Notes under the pieces: generated by a model
Seen by the model: only the letters and a program-made list of their open reading frames with translations
Database searches by the model: none
What the model was told of the DNA's origin: nothing
Program-made: the position numbers and the translations under genes
Shown here: positions 45,637-55,400 of the stretch, piece by piece
Layout: each line of letters begins with the position of its first letter
Numbering within the stretch: position 1 is the first letter of the stretch
Assembly (NCBI RefSeq): GCF_004766125.1
Contig: NZ_SJSA01000001.1
Coordinates: 1,798,001 to 1,862,000, forward strand
Source: Duncaniella freteri
GTDB taxonomy: Bacteria > Bacteroidota > Bacteroidia > Bacteroidales > Muribaculaceae
Direction: 5' to 3'
DNA: 64,000 bases

Positions 45637-48600
45637 TAACAACGATGAGAATACGTAGCAAGATATTGATATTGGCGGCAGCATTATCCCTCAATGTGTC
45701 GGCATTGCCGACACTTGAGAGGGAGTTTGCCGATCCCTCATTATTTGATGCCAAACCCTGGTCGTTCTGGTACTGGATGTTCGGAGCTGCCAATGAAGAA
45801 GCCTTGAAGGCTGATCTTCAGGCAATGAAGGATGTAGGTCTCGGAGGCACCTATCTGATGCCGATAAAATCGGTCGAGATGGCACCTCAGTACGGAGGAA
45901 AGGCTGCACAGCTCTCTCCGGAGTGGTGGAGGCTCGTGGGTAGAAGCATGGAGATAGCCGACAGCCTCGGGCTTAAGCTCGGTATGCACATATGTGACGG
46001 ATTTGCTCTTGCCGGAGGTCCTTGGGTCACCCCTGAGGAGGCTATGCAGAAGGTGGTATTATCCGATACATGTATTTCGGGAGGTGAGGTCCGTAATCTG
46101 TTATTGCCTCAGCCTGAGACCAATGAGGGATTTTATAAGGATATCGCGGTATATGCTGTGCCTGTAAAGGGCAATGCCATAAAGGAAAGGCCTGTGGTGA
46201 CAGTCGGCAATATCGCGGAGTCTGTGCCTGAAGGCAAGGGTGTAAACATTGATGCCAAGGGCACTATACGGTCGCAGGTCCCCTGCTGGATTCAGTATGA
46301 ATATTCCGTACCTGTCACTGTCCGCAGTCTTGAGGTAGTACTGAAAGGCAATGGCTACCAGGCTAACCGCTTGAAAGTGATGGCGAGCAGCGACGGTAAG
46401 AATTTCCGAGAGGTCAAGCAGCTTGTGCCTCCGCGCCACGGATGGCAGAATACCGATGAGAACAATACCTATACCCTTCCTGAGACTGTGGCTCGGTATT
46501 TTCGGTTCTATTGGACCCCTGAGGGGAGCGAACCGGGCAGCGAGGACCTTGACAATGCCAAATGGAAACCTAATCTTAAGGTAAATGATATAGTTCTGAG
46601 CGGAGAACCTAAGATCAATCATTGGGAAGGCAAGTCGGGTCGTGTGTGGCGTGTGGCTTCTGCCACCTCCGCAAAAGAGGTGCCCGAATCGATGTGTGTC
46701 AAGCTTGGCGAAGTGATCGACCTGACCCCGTCTTTCGTCGGAGGCAGGCTTTCGGTGACACTTCCCAAAGGTGAATGGCGTGTGTTGCGCATAGGCCATA
46801 CCCCCAACGGTCATACCAATGCCACAGGCGGTGCCGGCAAGGGATTGGAATGTGACAAGTTCAGCAAGGATGCAGTCGCCAAGCAATTTGACAACTGGTT
46901 TGGAGCTGCGTTCAGAAACGTAGATCCCGCATTGGCTCGCCGTGTGTTAAAGTACATGCATATCGACAGCTGGGAATGCGGAAGCCAGAACTGGAGTGAC
47001 AATTTTGCTTCCGAATTCATGAAACGTCGCGGATATGATCTCATGCCGTATCTGCCGCTTTATGCAGGTGTGCCCATGGAGAGTGCCGAGATGTCCGAGA
47101 AAGTGCTTCGGGATATCCGCACCACTATGGCTGAGCTTGTAGTGGATGTGTTCTACACAGTGTTCGCCGACAAGGCTCGTGAATATGACTGCAAATTCTC
47201 TGCTGAATGTGTTTCGCCTACCATGGTGAGCGACGGTATGCTTCATTATGATAAGGTGGATTTTCCGATGGGGGAATTCTGGCTCAACAGCCCTACCCAC
47301 GACAAGCCGAATGATATGCTTGATGCGATACACGGTGCTCACATTTACGGCAAGAATATAGTTCAGGCCGAAGGGTTTACCGAGGTGCGTGGCACATGGG
47401 ACGAATCTCCTGCCACACTGAAAGCTCTTCTTGACCGCAATTACGCGCTCGGTATAAACAGGATGTTCTATCATGTGAACGCCCACAATCCGTTTATGGA
47501 TAAGAAACCGGGAATGACTCTCGATGGCATAGGTCTGTTCTTCCAGCGTGACAACACATGGTATCATGACGGAGGCAAGGCTCTTACCGATTATATGCGC
47601 CGTTGTCAGGCTCTGCTGCAATATGGTCATCCGGTGGTGGATATCGCAGTGTTCACCGGAGAGGAGATGCCGCGTCGCGCTGTGTTGCCTGACCGCATAG
47701 TGTCATCTCTCCCAGGTATATTCGGTGCCGAGAGGGTTGAGTCGGAGCGTCAGCGACTTGCCAATGTCGGACAGCCGTTGCGCACTGTGCCTGTGGGAGT
47801 TACTCATTCGGCGAATATGGCCGACCCTGAGAAATGGATTAATCCTCTGCGTGGCTACAGTTATGATTCCATGAATAAGGATGCTCTTCTGCGTCTTGCG
47901 CGGGTCGAGAATGGTCGTCTGGTGCTTCCGGGTGGGGCGTCTTATAAGGTGCTTGTCCTTCCGATGCCTGACAGATTGCTCACAGATACACCTCTTAGTG
48001 ATGAGGTGAAGAAGAAGGTGATTGACATGATATGTGACGGCGTTGTGGTGCCTGATGTGCCTTATATTAAGGACGATTTCTCTGAATACGGACTGTCTCG
48101 CGATATAGAGGTCCCGGAGAATATAGCATGGACCCATCGCCGTAACGATCAGGACAATGTTGACCTGTATTTTATTTCCAATCAGGAGTCTGTTTCTCGT
48201 GATTTCAAGGCATCTTTCCGTGTGGATGGTCGTATCCCCGAACTTTGGAATCCGATGACAGGAGCCATCGACAAGAATCTTAGCTGGAATTCTGCCGATG
48301 GGCGTACCATGGTCAATATCAGTCTTGCTCCTGCCGAGTCAGCGTTCATCGTGTTCCGCACACCAACAACCGAAACCTCCGGTGTGGCCCCTGTGTCGGT
48401 TGAATCGGTCTTTGATCTTAAGCCCGGCAAATGGCGTGTGAGATTCGACACCACAGGTAAGGAGATAAGGAGCAAGGAATTGTTTGACTGGACTTCATCC
48501 GATGACAATAGTGTGAGATATTATTCCGGTTCCGCTCAGTATACCACCACATTCAAGTCGCCCAGCTACAGCGATGGCAGCCGTGTATTGCTCAATCTGA

Positions 48601-48884
48601 ACGGATTGCATGATGTTGCCACGGTGTATGTCAACGGTAAGGACTGTGGCATTGTGTGGACCGATCCTTACAGGGTCGACATAACGGACGCTCTAAGAAA
48701 GGGTAAGAATGAGCTTGTCATAAAGGTGACCAACACTTGGGCTAACGCCATTCTTGGTGCCGATGAAGGTAAAGCTCCCTTTGAGGGCATATGGACCAAC
48801 GGTAAATACCGTAGAGCCGACAAGGAGCTTATTCCTGCCGGCCTGACAGGCCCTCTAACATTGACTATAAGAACAGTAAAATAA
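45633..48884 (+). CDS. GH106 alpha-L-rhamnosidase
   Basis: A 1083-residue exported enzyme predicted to cleave alpha-L-rhamnose from rhamnogalacturonans. Family marks are the N-terminal WSFWYWMFGAANEEALKADL, the barrel segment YMHIDSWECGSQNWSDNF, and the strand with CVSPTMVSDGMLHYDKVDFP followed by GEFW. The C-terminal GH2-like sugar-binding sandwich is LLNLNGLHDVATVYVNGKDC. The ATG at 45633 overlaps the preceding stop (ATGA). A second ATG four codons later begins a cleaner signal peptide (MRIRSKILILAAALSLNVSA). Paired with two GH78 genes, it indicates that several different rhamnose linkages are attacked. Confidence 0.87.
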   Translation: MITTMRIRSKILILAAALSLNVSALPTLEREFADPSLFDAKPWSFWYWMFGAANEEALKADLQAMKDVGLGGTYLMPIKSVEMAPQYGGKAAQLSPEWWRLVGRSMEIADSLGLKLGMHICDGFALAGGPWVTPEEAMQKVVLSDTCISGGEVRNLLLPQPETNEGFYKDIAVYAVPVKGNAIKERPVVTVGNIAESVPEGKGVNIDAKGTIRSQVPCWIQYEYSVPVTVRSLEVVLKGNGYQANRLKVMASSDGKNFREVKQLVPPRHGWQNTDENNTYTLPETVARYFRFYWTPEGSEPGSEDLDNAKWKPNLKVNDIVLSGEPKINHWEGKSGRVWRVASATSAKEVPESMCVKLGEVIDLTPSFVGGRLSVTLPKGEWRVLRIGHTPNGHTNATGGAGKGLECDKFSKDAVAKQFDNWFGAAFRNVDPALARRVLKYMHIDSWECGSQNWSDNFASEFMKRRGYDLMPYLPLYAGVPMESAEMSEKVLRDIRTTMAELVVDVFYTVFADKAREYDCKFSAECVSPTMVSDGMLHYDKVDFPMGEFWLNSPTHDKPNDMLDAIHGAHIYGKNIVQAEGFTEVRGTWDESPATLKALLDRNYALGINRMFYHVNAHNPFMDKKPGMTLDGIGLFFQRDNTWYHDGGKALTDYMRRCQALLQYGHPVVDIAVFTGEEMPRRAVLPDRIVSSLPGIFGAERVESERQRLANVGQPLRTVPVGVTHSANMADPEKWINPLRGYSYDSMNKDALLRLARVENGRLVLPGGASYKVLVLPMPDRLLTDTPLSDEVKKKVIDMICDGVVVPDVPYIKDDFSEYGLSRDIEVPENIAWTHRRNDQDNVDLYFISNQESVSRDFKASFRVDGRIPELWNPMTGAIDKNLSWNSADGRTMVNISLAPAESAFIVFRTPTTETSGVAPVSVESVFDLKPGKWRVRFDTTGKEIRSKELFDWTSSDDNSVRYYSGSAQYTTTFKSPSYSDGSRVLLNLNGLHDVATVYVNGKDCGIVWTDPYRVDITDALRKGKNELVIKVTNTWANAILGADEGKAPFEGIWTNGKYRRADKELIPAGLTGPLTLTIRTVK

Positions 48885-48899
48885 AAATAATCTGTCAAG

Positions 48900-50369
48900 A
48901 TGAATACCAATAGTAATTACATATTTCGTGGCTTCAGCCTTATAGCTATGGCGGTACTCGCTTTTGCTATGGATGCCGAGGTCAGGATGCCTGCTTTTTT
49001 CTCTGATAACATGGTGCTTCAGCGCGATACGGATGTACGTCTTTGGGGTGAGGCAAAGCCTAATACTACAGTCAGAATAACAGCCGGCTGGAATTTACAG
49101 GACTATAGGACCAATTCCGGCAAGGACGGCAAATGGAGCATTTCGATTCCCACCACACATGCTGGAGGACCTTACACTCTGACTGTCAGCGATGGCACTC
49201 CGCTTACATTCAACAATGTGATGCTCGGTGAGGTGTGGCTATGTTCCGGGCAGAGCAATATGGAGATGCCGATGAAGGGGTTCAAGAATCAGCCGGTCGA
49301 TGGTGCTAATATGGCAGTGCTTGGGAGCCGTAACCCTAACCTCAGGCTGTTCACAGTAAAGCGTAATTCATCGACGGCTCCTGTGGATGATGTCACCGGC
49401 AAGTGGTCGGAGGCTTCTCCTGCGGCAGTGCGCAATTTCAGTGCCACAGCCTACTTTTTCGGTCGTCTCATTCAGGACTATCTTGATGTTCCGGTAGGAC
49501 TTGTCGTAGCCGCATGGGGTGGATCTGCATGCGAGGCATGGATGAGCGATGATATGCTTAAGGCTTTCCCTGAGGCTTCAGCCAATATACCTCCTGTAGA
49601 TGGTGAGATCAAGTCCAAGAACCGCACTCCGAGTGTCCTTTTCAAAGGGATGCTCAACCCTCTCATCGGCATGTCTATGCGCGGTGTGATATGGTATCAG
49701 GGGGAGGACAACTGGAACCGTGCACATTCCTACACCGATATGTTCTCGACCATGATCAAAGGTTGGCGTGAACTGTGGGGGCAAGGTGAATTTCCGTTCT
49801 ATTATTGCCAGATCGCTCCATACGACTATTCTATAATCACAGAGCCTGGAAAGGAGATTATTAATTCCGCCTACTTGCGTGAGGCGCAGATGAATGCCGA
49901 GAAGATTGTGCCTAACACCGGAATGGCTGTCCTGATGGATGCCGGATGGGCAGAGGGTATACACCCTTCGGACAAACGCACGCCTGGAGAGCGTCTTGCC
50001 CTTCTTGCTCTCGGAAAGACCTATGGAGTGGAAGGTATCGGTTGTGAAAGCCCTGTGTATAAATCAATGGAGATAAAGGGCGACACCGTGATTGTGAGCT
50101 TCGACCGTGCCCCTGAATGGATTGCCGGAAAGCACAGCTTTGAGTCTACCCAGTTCAAACTTGCCGGCGAGGACCGTGTGTTCCATCCTGCAAAGGCTTG
50201 GATATCTCGTAGCAAGGTGATGGTCAGGAGTGAAAAGGTGCCTCATCCGGTGGCAGTGCGCTATGCGTTCGAGAATGCCTCAGAGGGTGACCTGTTCAGC
50301 ACCGACGGATTGCCTGTGTCATCATTCCGTTCCGATAACTGGCCCGACGATCGACCTGTCAAGAAATAA
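48900..50369 (+). CDS. Sialate O-acetylesterase family SGNH esterase
   Basis: A 489-residue exported esterase of the PF03629 (SASA) type. The signal peptide ends near AMDA. The nucleophile Ser119 lies in LCSGQSNMEMP, the block II Gly in AAWGGSACEAW, block III in IWYQGEDNW, and the final dyad in HPSDKRTPG (His355, Asp358). In a pectin locus the likely job is removing acetyl groups from rhamnogalacturonan or from sugars such as acetylated fucose, opening side chains to the neighbouring glycosidases. The family name reflects its first member; sialate need not be the substrate. Confidence 0.85.
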   Translation: MNTNSNYIFRGFSLIAMAVLAFAMDAEVRMPAFFSDNMVLQRDTDVRLWGEAKPNTTVRITAGWNLQDYRTNSGKDGKWSISIPTTHAGGPYTLTVSDGTPLTFNNVMLGEVWLCSGQSNMEMPMKGFKNQPVDGANMAVLGSRNPNLRLFTVKRNSSTAPVDDVTGKWSEASPAAVRNFSATAYFFGRLIQDYLDVPVGLVVAAWGGSACEAWMSDDMLKAFPEASANIPPVDGEIKSKNRTPSVLFKGMLNPLIGMSMRGVIWYQGEDNWNRAHSYTDMFSTMIKGWRELWGQGEFPFYYCQIAPYDYSIITEPGKEIINSAYLREAQMNAEKIVPNTGMAVLMDAGWAEGIHPSDKRTPGERLALLALGKTYGVEGIGCESPVYKSMEIKGDTVIVSFDRAPEWIAGKHSFESTQFKLAGEDRVFHPAKAWISRSKVMVRSEKVPHPVAVRYAFENASEGDLFSTDGLPVSSFRSDNWPDDRPVKK

Positions 50370-50375
50370 TTGAAA

Positions 50376-52661
50376 ATGAAGAATTTGTCACTGATAGCGT
50401 TTGCGCTATTATTTGCCGTATCTGCTGCTGCCGATATCCCTGCCGATTATGTGTGGGACAGCATGAGCCGTGATTCCTCACAGTCTATGCCTGTGGGTGG
50501 AGGCGACATCGGTCTTAATGTATGGGCTGAGGATGGTGACGTGCTTTTTTACATGTGCCGTAGCGGTGCTTACGATGAGAATGGTGCTCTCCTTAAGCAA
50601 GGGCGAGTGAGGATTCACATTCCGGGGAGCCATGTCAAGCCGTTTTCGCAGCGTCTCAGGCTTGTGGACGGATATTGCGAGCTGGCTCTCGGTGACAGCA
50701 AGGTGGTGATATGGGCCGATGTGTACCGTCCGGTAGTCCATGTCGAGATTGAAGGCCGAAAGGCTGTGAAGCCGCGTGTGAGTTACGAGAACTGGCGGTA
50801 TGCCGACCGTCCTTACCGTAAGGGGGAGGGGCAGCAGGGCTCTTGGAAATGGACCTCGCCTAAGAAAAATGTCAGGACCTCACGTGATTCGATATTTCCG
50901 GGTCAGTGTGATGTGACATTCTTCCATCATAACCCCGACTCTACTGTTTTTGATGTGACTGTGGCTCGTGAAGGGATGGATTCTGTGAAGCATAAGCTGT
51001 GGAATCCTCTGTCACGGCTTGCGTCCGGAGGAAGGCTCCGTGGTGACAATCTAAGGTATGTGGGGACCTCCGATGGTGTATATGACGGCACGGATTACCG
51101 TTCCTGGAACTTTGAGAGTGTACGTCCGTCTAAAAAGCATCATTTCTCTGTGGCTCTGCACATCTGTCGTGCCGATAAAATGGCTGAATGGAAAGCTGGT
51201 GTAGACAGTGTGGAGCGCACTGTGGATCTGAGGCACAACCGCGATGCTTCCCGCAAATGGTGGAATGGATATTGGGAGCGCAGCTACATTTCCGCACCGG
51301 TCTCAGCCGACACGGTTGTGGCTCGTATGGCTCGTAATTACACCCTTTTCCGCTATATGCTCGGGTGTAATGCCTTTGGCAAGGAGCCTACCAAGTTCAA
51401 TGGAGGTCTATTCACTTTTGATCCGTCATATGTCGATGGATCTCAGGCATTCACACCTGACTATCGCAAATGGTGCGGTACCACAATGACCGCCCAGAAT
51501 CAGCGTCTTGTATACTGGCATATGCTAAAGAGTGGGGATTTCGATATGATGAAGCCTCAGTTCGATTTCTACAAGCGTATGCTTGGCAATGCCGAGATGC
51601 GTTCGCAAGTCTATTGGAATCATCCCGGAGGATGCTTTACAGAGCAGATAGAGATATTCGGGCTGCCTAATATGATGGAGTATGGGACCAAACGTCCGTC
51701 ATGGTCCGATCCGGGTGTCGAATACAATGCCTGGCTGGAGTATGAATGGGATACCGTACTCGAATTCTGCGAGATGATGCTTGAGAGTGAGCGTTATGCC
51801 GGAACTGATATTTCGGAATACCGTCCGCTTATAGAGAGTTCTCTGACCTTCTTTGACGAGCATTACAGGTATCTTGCCTCGCGTCGTGGCAGCAAGGAGC
51901 TTGATGGAGACGGAAAATTGATTCTCTTTCCAGGTTCGGCATGTGAGACCTACAAGATGACTAACAACGCATCCTCCACTGTTGCTGCCTTACGGCGTGT
52001 GACAGGCGATTATATCAGGTACCTTGAGTCACAGGGCGACACCGCTGTGTCACGTTGGGAAACCATTCTTGGCAGGATTCCTGAGATACCTCACCGTATT
52101 GTGGAAGGGCGCGAGATGATAGCTCCCGCCAGAACATGGGAGCGCATCAACAATGTAGAGACTCCTCAGCTTTATCCGGTATGGCCATGGCGTTTCTATG
52201 GTGCTGTGATTAGTGACAGCACAGACCTTTCGATAGCCCGCAACACATATCTACATGATCCTGATGCTTTGGAATTCCGCTCCACTAAAGGATGGAAGCA
52301 GGACAATATATGGGCGGCGTGTCTCGGTCTGACTGACGAGGCATTCACCCTGAACTCCCGGAAGTGGGCTGACGGATCTCACCGTTTCCCGGCATTCTTC
52401 GGACCTGGTTACGACTGGACGCCCGACCATAACTGGGGAGGTAGCGGTATGATAGGTTTTCAGGAGATGCTTATTCAGACATCCGGCGACAGTATATACT
52501 TGTTTCCGGCATGGCCTCTCGACCGGGATATAAGTTTCCGCCTGCATGCTCCTGGCAGGACTGTGGTAGAGGCTGAGTTGCGTGGGGGCAAGGTTGTGGA
52601 TCTAAAGGTCACCCCCTCCTCGCGTCTTAAGGACATTGTGCTTCCCGCATCTCTGCGGTAA
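50376..52661 (+). CDS. DUF5703-type exported protein, putative (alpha/alpha)6 glycosidase
   Basis: The ATG at 50376 (MKNLSLIAFALLFAVSAAA) follows an in-frame TTG and gives a normal signal peptide and 761 residues. The N-terminal beta domain opens with DSMSRDSSQSMPVGGGDIGLN, the pattern of DUF5703 proteins and similar to the start of GH95-like enzymes. The middle is a helical barrel region with FTFDPSYVDG and an acid-rich stretch ECETYK-like near SACETYKMTNN. The end (GMIGFQEMLIQTSGDSIYLF) matches the final helix and sandwich seen in GH95. I know of no assigned activity. Its place between an acetylesterase and a GH2 gene suggests a pectin side-chain hydrolase. Confidence 0.65.
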   Translation: MKNLSLIAFALLFAVSAAADIPADYVWDSMSRDSSQSMPVGGGDIGLNVWAEDGDVLFYMCRSGAYDENGALLKQGRVRIHIPGSHVKPFSQRLRLVDGYCELALGDSKVVIWADVYRPVVHVEIEGRKAVKPRVSYENWRYADRPYRKGEGQQGSWKWTSPKKNVRTSRDSIFPGQCDVTFFHHNPDSTVFDVTVAREGMDSVKHKLWNPLSRLASGGRLRGDNLRYVGTSDGVYDGTDYRSWNFESVRPSKKHHFSVALHICRADKMAEWKAGVDSVERTVDLRHNRDASRKWWNGYWERSYISAPVSADTVVARMARNYTLFRYMLGCNAFGKEPTKFNGGLFTFDPSYVDGSQAFTPDYRKWCGTTMTAQNQRLVYWHMLKSGDFDMMKPQFDFYKRMLGNAEMRSQVYWNHPGGCFTEQIEIFGLPNMMEYGTKRPSWSDPGVEYNAWLEYEWDTVLEFCEMMLESERYAGTDISEYRPLIESSLTFFDEHYRYLASRRGSKELDGDGKLILFPGSACETYKMTNNASSTVAALRRVTGDYIRYLESQGDTAVSRWETILGRIPEIPHRIVEGREMIAPARTWERINNVETPQLYPVWPWRFYGAVISDSTDLSIARNTYLHDPDALEFRSTKGWKQDNIWAACLGLTDEAFTLNSRKWADGSHRFPAFFGPGYDWTPDHNWGGSGMIGFQEMLIQTSGDSIYLFPAWPLDRDISFRLHAPGRTVVEAELRGGKVVDLKVTPSSRLKDIVLPASLR

Positions 52662-52694
52662 TAGTAAACATACAGAAATCCCTCAATTAGTATT

Positions 52695-55322
52695 ATGAAT
52701 AAACTTGCTGTAATCCTTTCATTCCTGTTGGTGCCGGTTGCAGTCTCGGCTGCTAAGCCTGACGCTCCGGTGACTCCGCAGGAGATTTCGGTTGCCGGTT
52801 TCATGCCGCTTGGTGATTCCGGCCGTCAGATATATGATTTTAATTCAGGATGGCGTTTCCATCTCGGTGATGTGACCGATGGCGGGGCGGTAGCTTTGGA
52901 TGACTCCGCTTGGGAAGTGGTATCGACACCTCATTCCGTGCAGCTTATGCCCGCAGAGGCGAGCGGTTGCCGTAATTATCAGGGGGTGGCTTGGTATCGC
53001 AAGCACTTCATCGTGCCTGAGGAGACCGCCGGCAAGGATGTCGCTCTCCATTTTGAGGGGATTATGGGTAAGCAGAAGATATATGTCAACGGCAAGGAGG
53101 TCAAGGAGCATCTTGGCGGCTACCTGCCTGTTACGGTCTCTCTTACCGAATCCGGAGTGAAGCCTGGCGAGGAGTGTGTGGTGGCTGTCATGGCTGACAA
53201 TAGCGATGACAAAGACTTCCCTCCCGGCAAGAAGCAGCATTCACTCGATTTTGCCTATCATGGCGGCATATACCGTGATGTGTGGATGATAGCCAAGTCT
53301 CCTGTCTCGATTACTGATGCCATAGAGGCTGACAGGGTTGCAGGTGGTGGAGTGTTCGTGCATTTCGACAATGTTTCCGGCAAGGGTGCCGATGTCAATG
53401 TCAGCACCGATGTTGCCAATAATGGTACTGCCACACGCAAGGTCACAGTCGAGACCTCCCTTATAGACCCTAAGGGACGTTTGGTGCGCAAGGTGAGCAG
53501 TCCTGTATCTGTCAAGTCTGGGGAGACTCGTACGGTTGCCCAGAGCATACATGTGAAGAACCCCGAGCTTTGGTCGCCTGACTCCCCTTCATTGTATCGT
53601 GTGGAGTCGCGCATTAAGGATGGCAAGTCTTCCATAGATGGAGGCGTGACCCGCGTGGGAATACGTACATTTGAGTTTGACGGCGATAAAGGTTTTATAC
53701 TTAACGGCAAGCCTTTCGGTCAGCTTGTCGGTGCAAACCGTCATCAGGATTTCGCTTACGTTGGCAACGCTCTCCCTAATTCTCAGCAGTGGCGTGATGC
53801 CAAGCGTCTGCGTGATGCCGGATGCCGTATAATACGTGTTGCCCACTATCCGCAGGACCCGTCATTCATGGACGCTTGCGATGAGTTAGGTATGTTTGTG
53901 ATTGTTGCGACTCCCGGATGGCAGTATTGGAACAAGGACCCTAAGTTTGCCGAATACGTTCATCAGAATACGCGTGAGATAATCCGTCGTGATCGAAATC
54001 ATCCATGTGTCCTGATGTGGGAACCGATTCTCAACGAGACCCGCTATCCTGAAAACTTCTCGCTTGAGGCTCTTCAGATCACTAAGGATGAGTATCCTTA
54101 TCCCGGTCGGCCAATTGCTGCCGCAGATGTCCATTCGGCAGGAGTGAAGGAGAATTATGACCTTGTATACGGCTGGCCCGGCGATGATGAGAAAGCCGAT
54201 GCCCCGCGTCAGAATATTTTTACACGCGAATGGGGTGAGAATGTCGATGACTGGTACGCCCATAACAATGACAACCGTGCTTCGCGAAGTTGGGGTGAGC
54301 GTCCTATGAAGGTTCAGGCTCTCTCCCTTGCAAAGACCTATGACGGATTGTATCATACCACAGGAAAATTTATCGGCGGAGCCCAGTGGCATCCTTTTGA
54401 CCATCAGCGCGGCTATCATCCCGATCCGTATTGGGGCGGTATATACGATGCGTTCCGCCAGCCCAAGTATGCCTATCATATGTTCAGAAGCCAGACTGCC
54501 CACGATCTGGATCATCCTGTGGCTGAATCCGGACCTATGGTATACATAATGCATGAGATGTCACAGTTCTCGGATCCTGACGTGGTAGTGTTCAGCAATT
54601 GTGATTCGGTGCGTCTGTCAATTTATGACGGTGCTCGTTCGTGGACCCTTCCGGTCAGGCACGAGGCGGGACACATGCCGTCGGCTCCTGTGGTGTTCAA
54701 GAATGTGTGGGATTTTTGGGAGGCACGTGACTACAGCTATACAAATAAAAATTGGCAGGCTGTGAATATGGTAGCCGAAGGCATAGTTGACGGTAAGGTG
54801 GTGGCTACACAGCGCAAGATGCCTTCACGTCGTTCAACCAAGCTGCGTCTTTACACCGACTGGAATGGAAAGCCGCTTGTTGCTGACGGTTCCGATTTCA
54901 TAGTTGTGGTGGCTGAGGTCACTGACGACAACGGAAATGTGCGCCGTCTGGCAAAGGAGAACATCGTGTTCACCGTTGAGGGTGAAGGTGAGATCATAGG
55001 AGATGCATCGATCCATGCCAATCCTCGTCCTGTGGAGTGGGGTTCGGCTCCGGTGCTCATACGTTCGACCCGCACTCCCGGAAAGATAAGGATATCAGCT
55101 CGTGTCGAGTTCCCGGGCACACATGCCCCGACACCGGCTGAGATTGAGATCGAGAGTGTGCCTGCTCCTTTTAAGGCTGTCTATAGGGATGAAAAAAAGA
55201 TCGGTTCTGCATCAGGGGCTGGTAGGGTGAACACTGCCGGATCAAGTCTGTCGGAGGATGAGAAACGGCGCATTCTTGAAGAGGTCGATCTCCAGCAGCA
55301 GGAATTCGGAATACAGAAGTAA
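52695..55322 (+). CDS. GH2-family exported glycosidase (third GH2 of the operon)
   Basis: An 875-residue protein with a signal peptide (ends VSAA). The GH2 sugar-binding domain (GWRFHLGDV, HFEGIMGKQKIYVNGKEV) precedes an immunoglobulin-like domain and a barrel. Acid/base and nucleophile candidates are Glu448 in LNETRYP and the Glu of FTREWGENV. After the barrel come two beta domains (DGSDFIVVVAEVTDDNGNVR), the domain-4/5 layout of GH2 enzymes without a LacZ small-chain domain. That layout is common in beta-glucuronidases and in galactosidases of Bacteroidetes. It is the second-last gene of the operon. Confidence 0.83.
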   Translation: MNKLAVILSFLLVPVAVSAAKPDAPVTPQEISVAGFMPLGDSGRQIYDFNSGWRFHLGDVTDGGAVALDDSAWEVVSTPHSVQLMPAEASGCRNYQGVAWYRKHFIVPEETAGKDVALHFEGIMGKQKIYVNGKEVKEHLGGYLPVTVSLTESGVKPGEECVVAVMADNSDDKDFPPGKKQHSLDFAYHGGIYRDVWMIAKSPVSITDAIEADRVAGGGVFVHFDNVSGKGADVNVSTDVANNGTATRKVTVETSLIDPKGRLVRKVSSPVSVKSGETRTVAQSIHVKNPELWSPDSPSLYRVESRIKDGKSSIDGGVTRVGIRTFEFDGDKGFILNGKPFGQLVGANRHQDFAYVGNALPNSQQWRDAKRLRDAGCRIIRVAHYPQDPSFMDACDELGMFVIVATPGWQYWNKDPKFAEYVHQNTREIIRRDRNHPCVLMWEPILNETRYPENFSLEALQITKDEYPYPGRPIAAADVHSAGVKENYDLVYGWPGDDEKADAPRQNIFTREWGENVDDWYAHNNDNRASRSWGERPMKVQALSLAKTYDGLYHTTGKFIGGAQWHPFDHQRGYHPDPYWGGIYDAFRQPKYAYHMFRSQTAHDLDHPVAESGPMVYIMHEMSQFSDPDVVVFSNCDSVRLSIYDGARSWTLPVRHEAGHMPSAPVVFKNVWDFWEARDYSYTNKNWQAVNMVAEGIVDGKVVATQRKMPSRRSTKLRLYTDWNGKPLVADGSDFIVVVAEVTDDNGNVRRLAKENIVFTVEGEGEIIGDASIHANPRPVEWGSAPVLIRSTRTPGKIRISARVEFPGTHAPTPAEIEIESVPAPFKAVYRDEKKIGSASGAGRVNTAGSSLSEDEKRRILEEVDLQQQEFGIQK

Positions 55323-55400
55323 TACACCAACTTATGTCATCGGGCAAGAGGAGTGTGACACCCCTGCCGTTGATGGTCAAATTATAAGAAACCAATCGAT

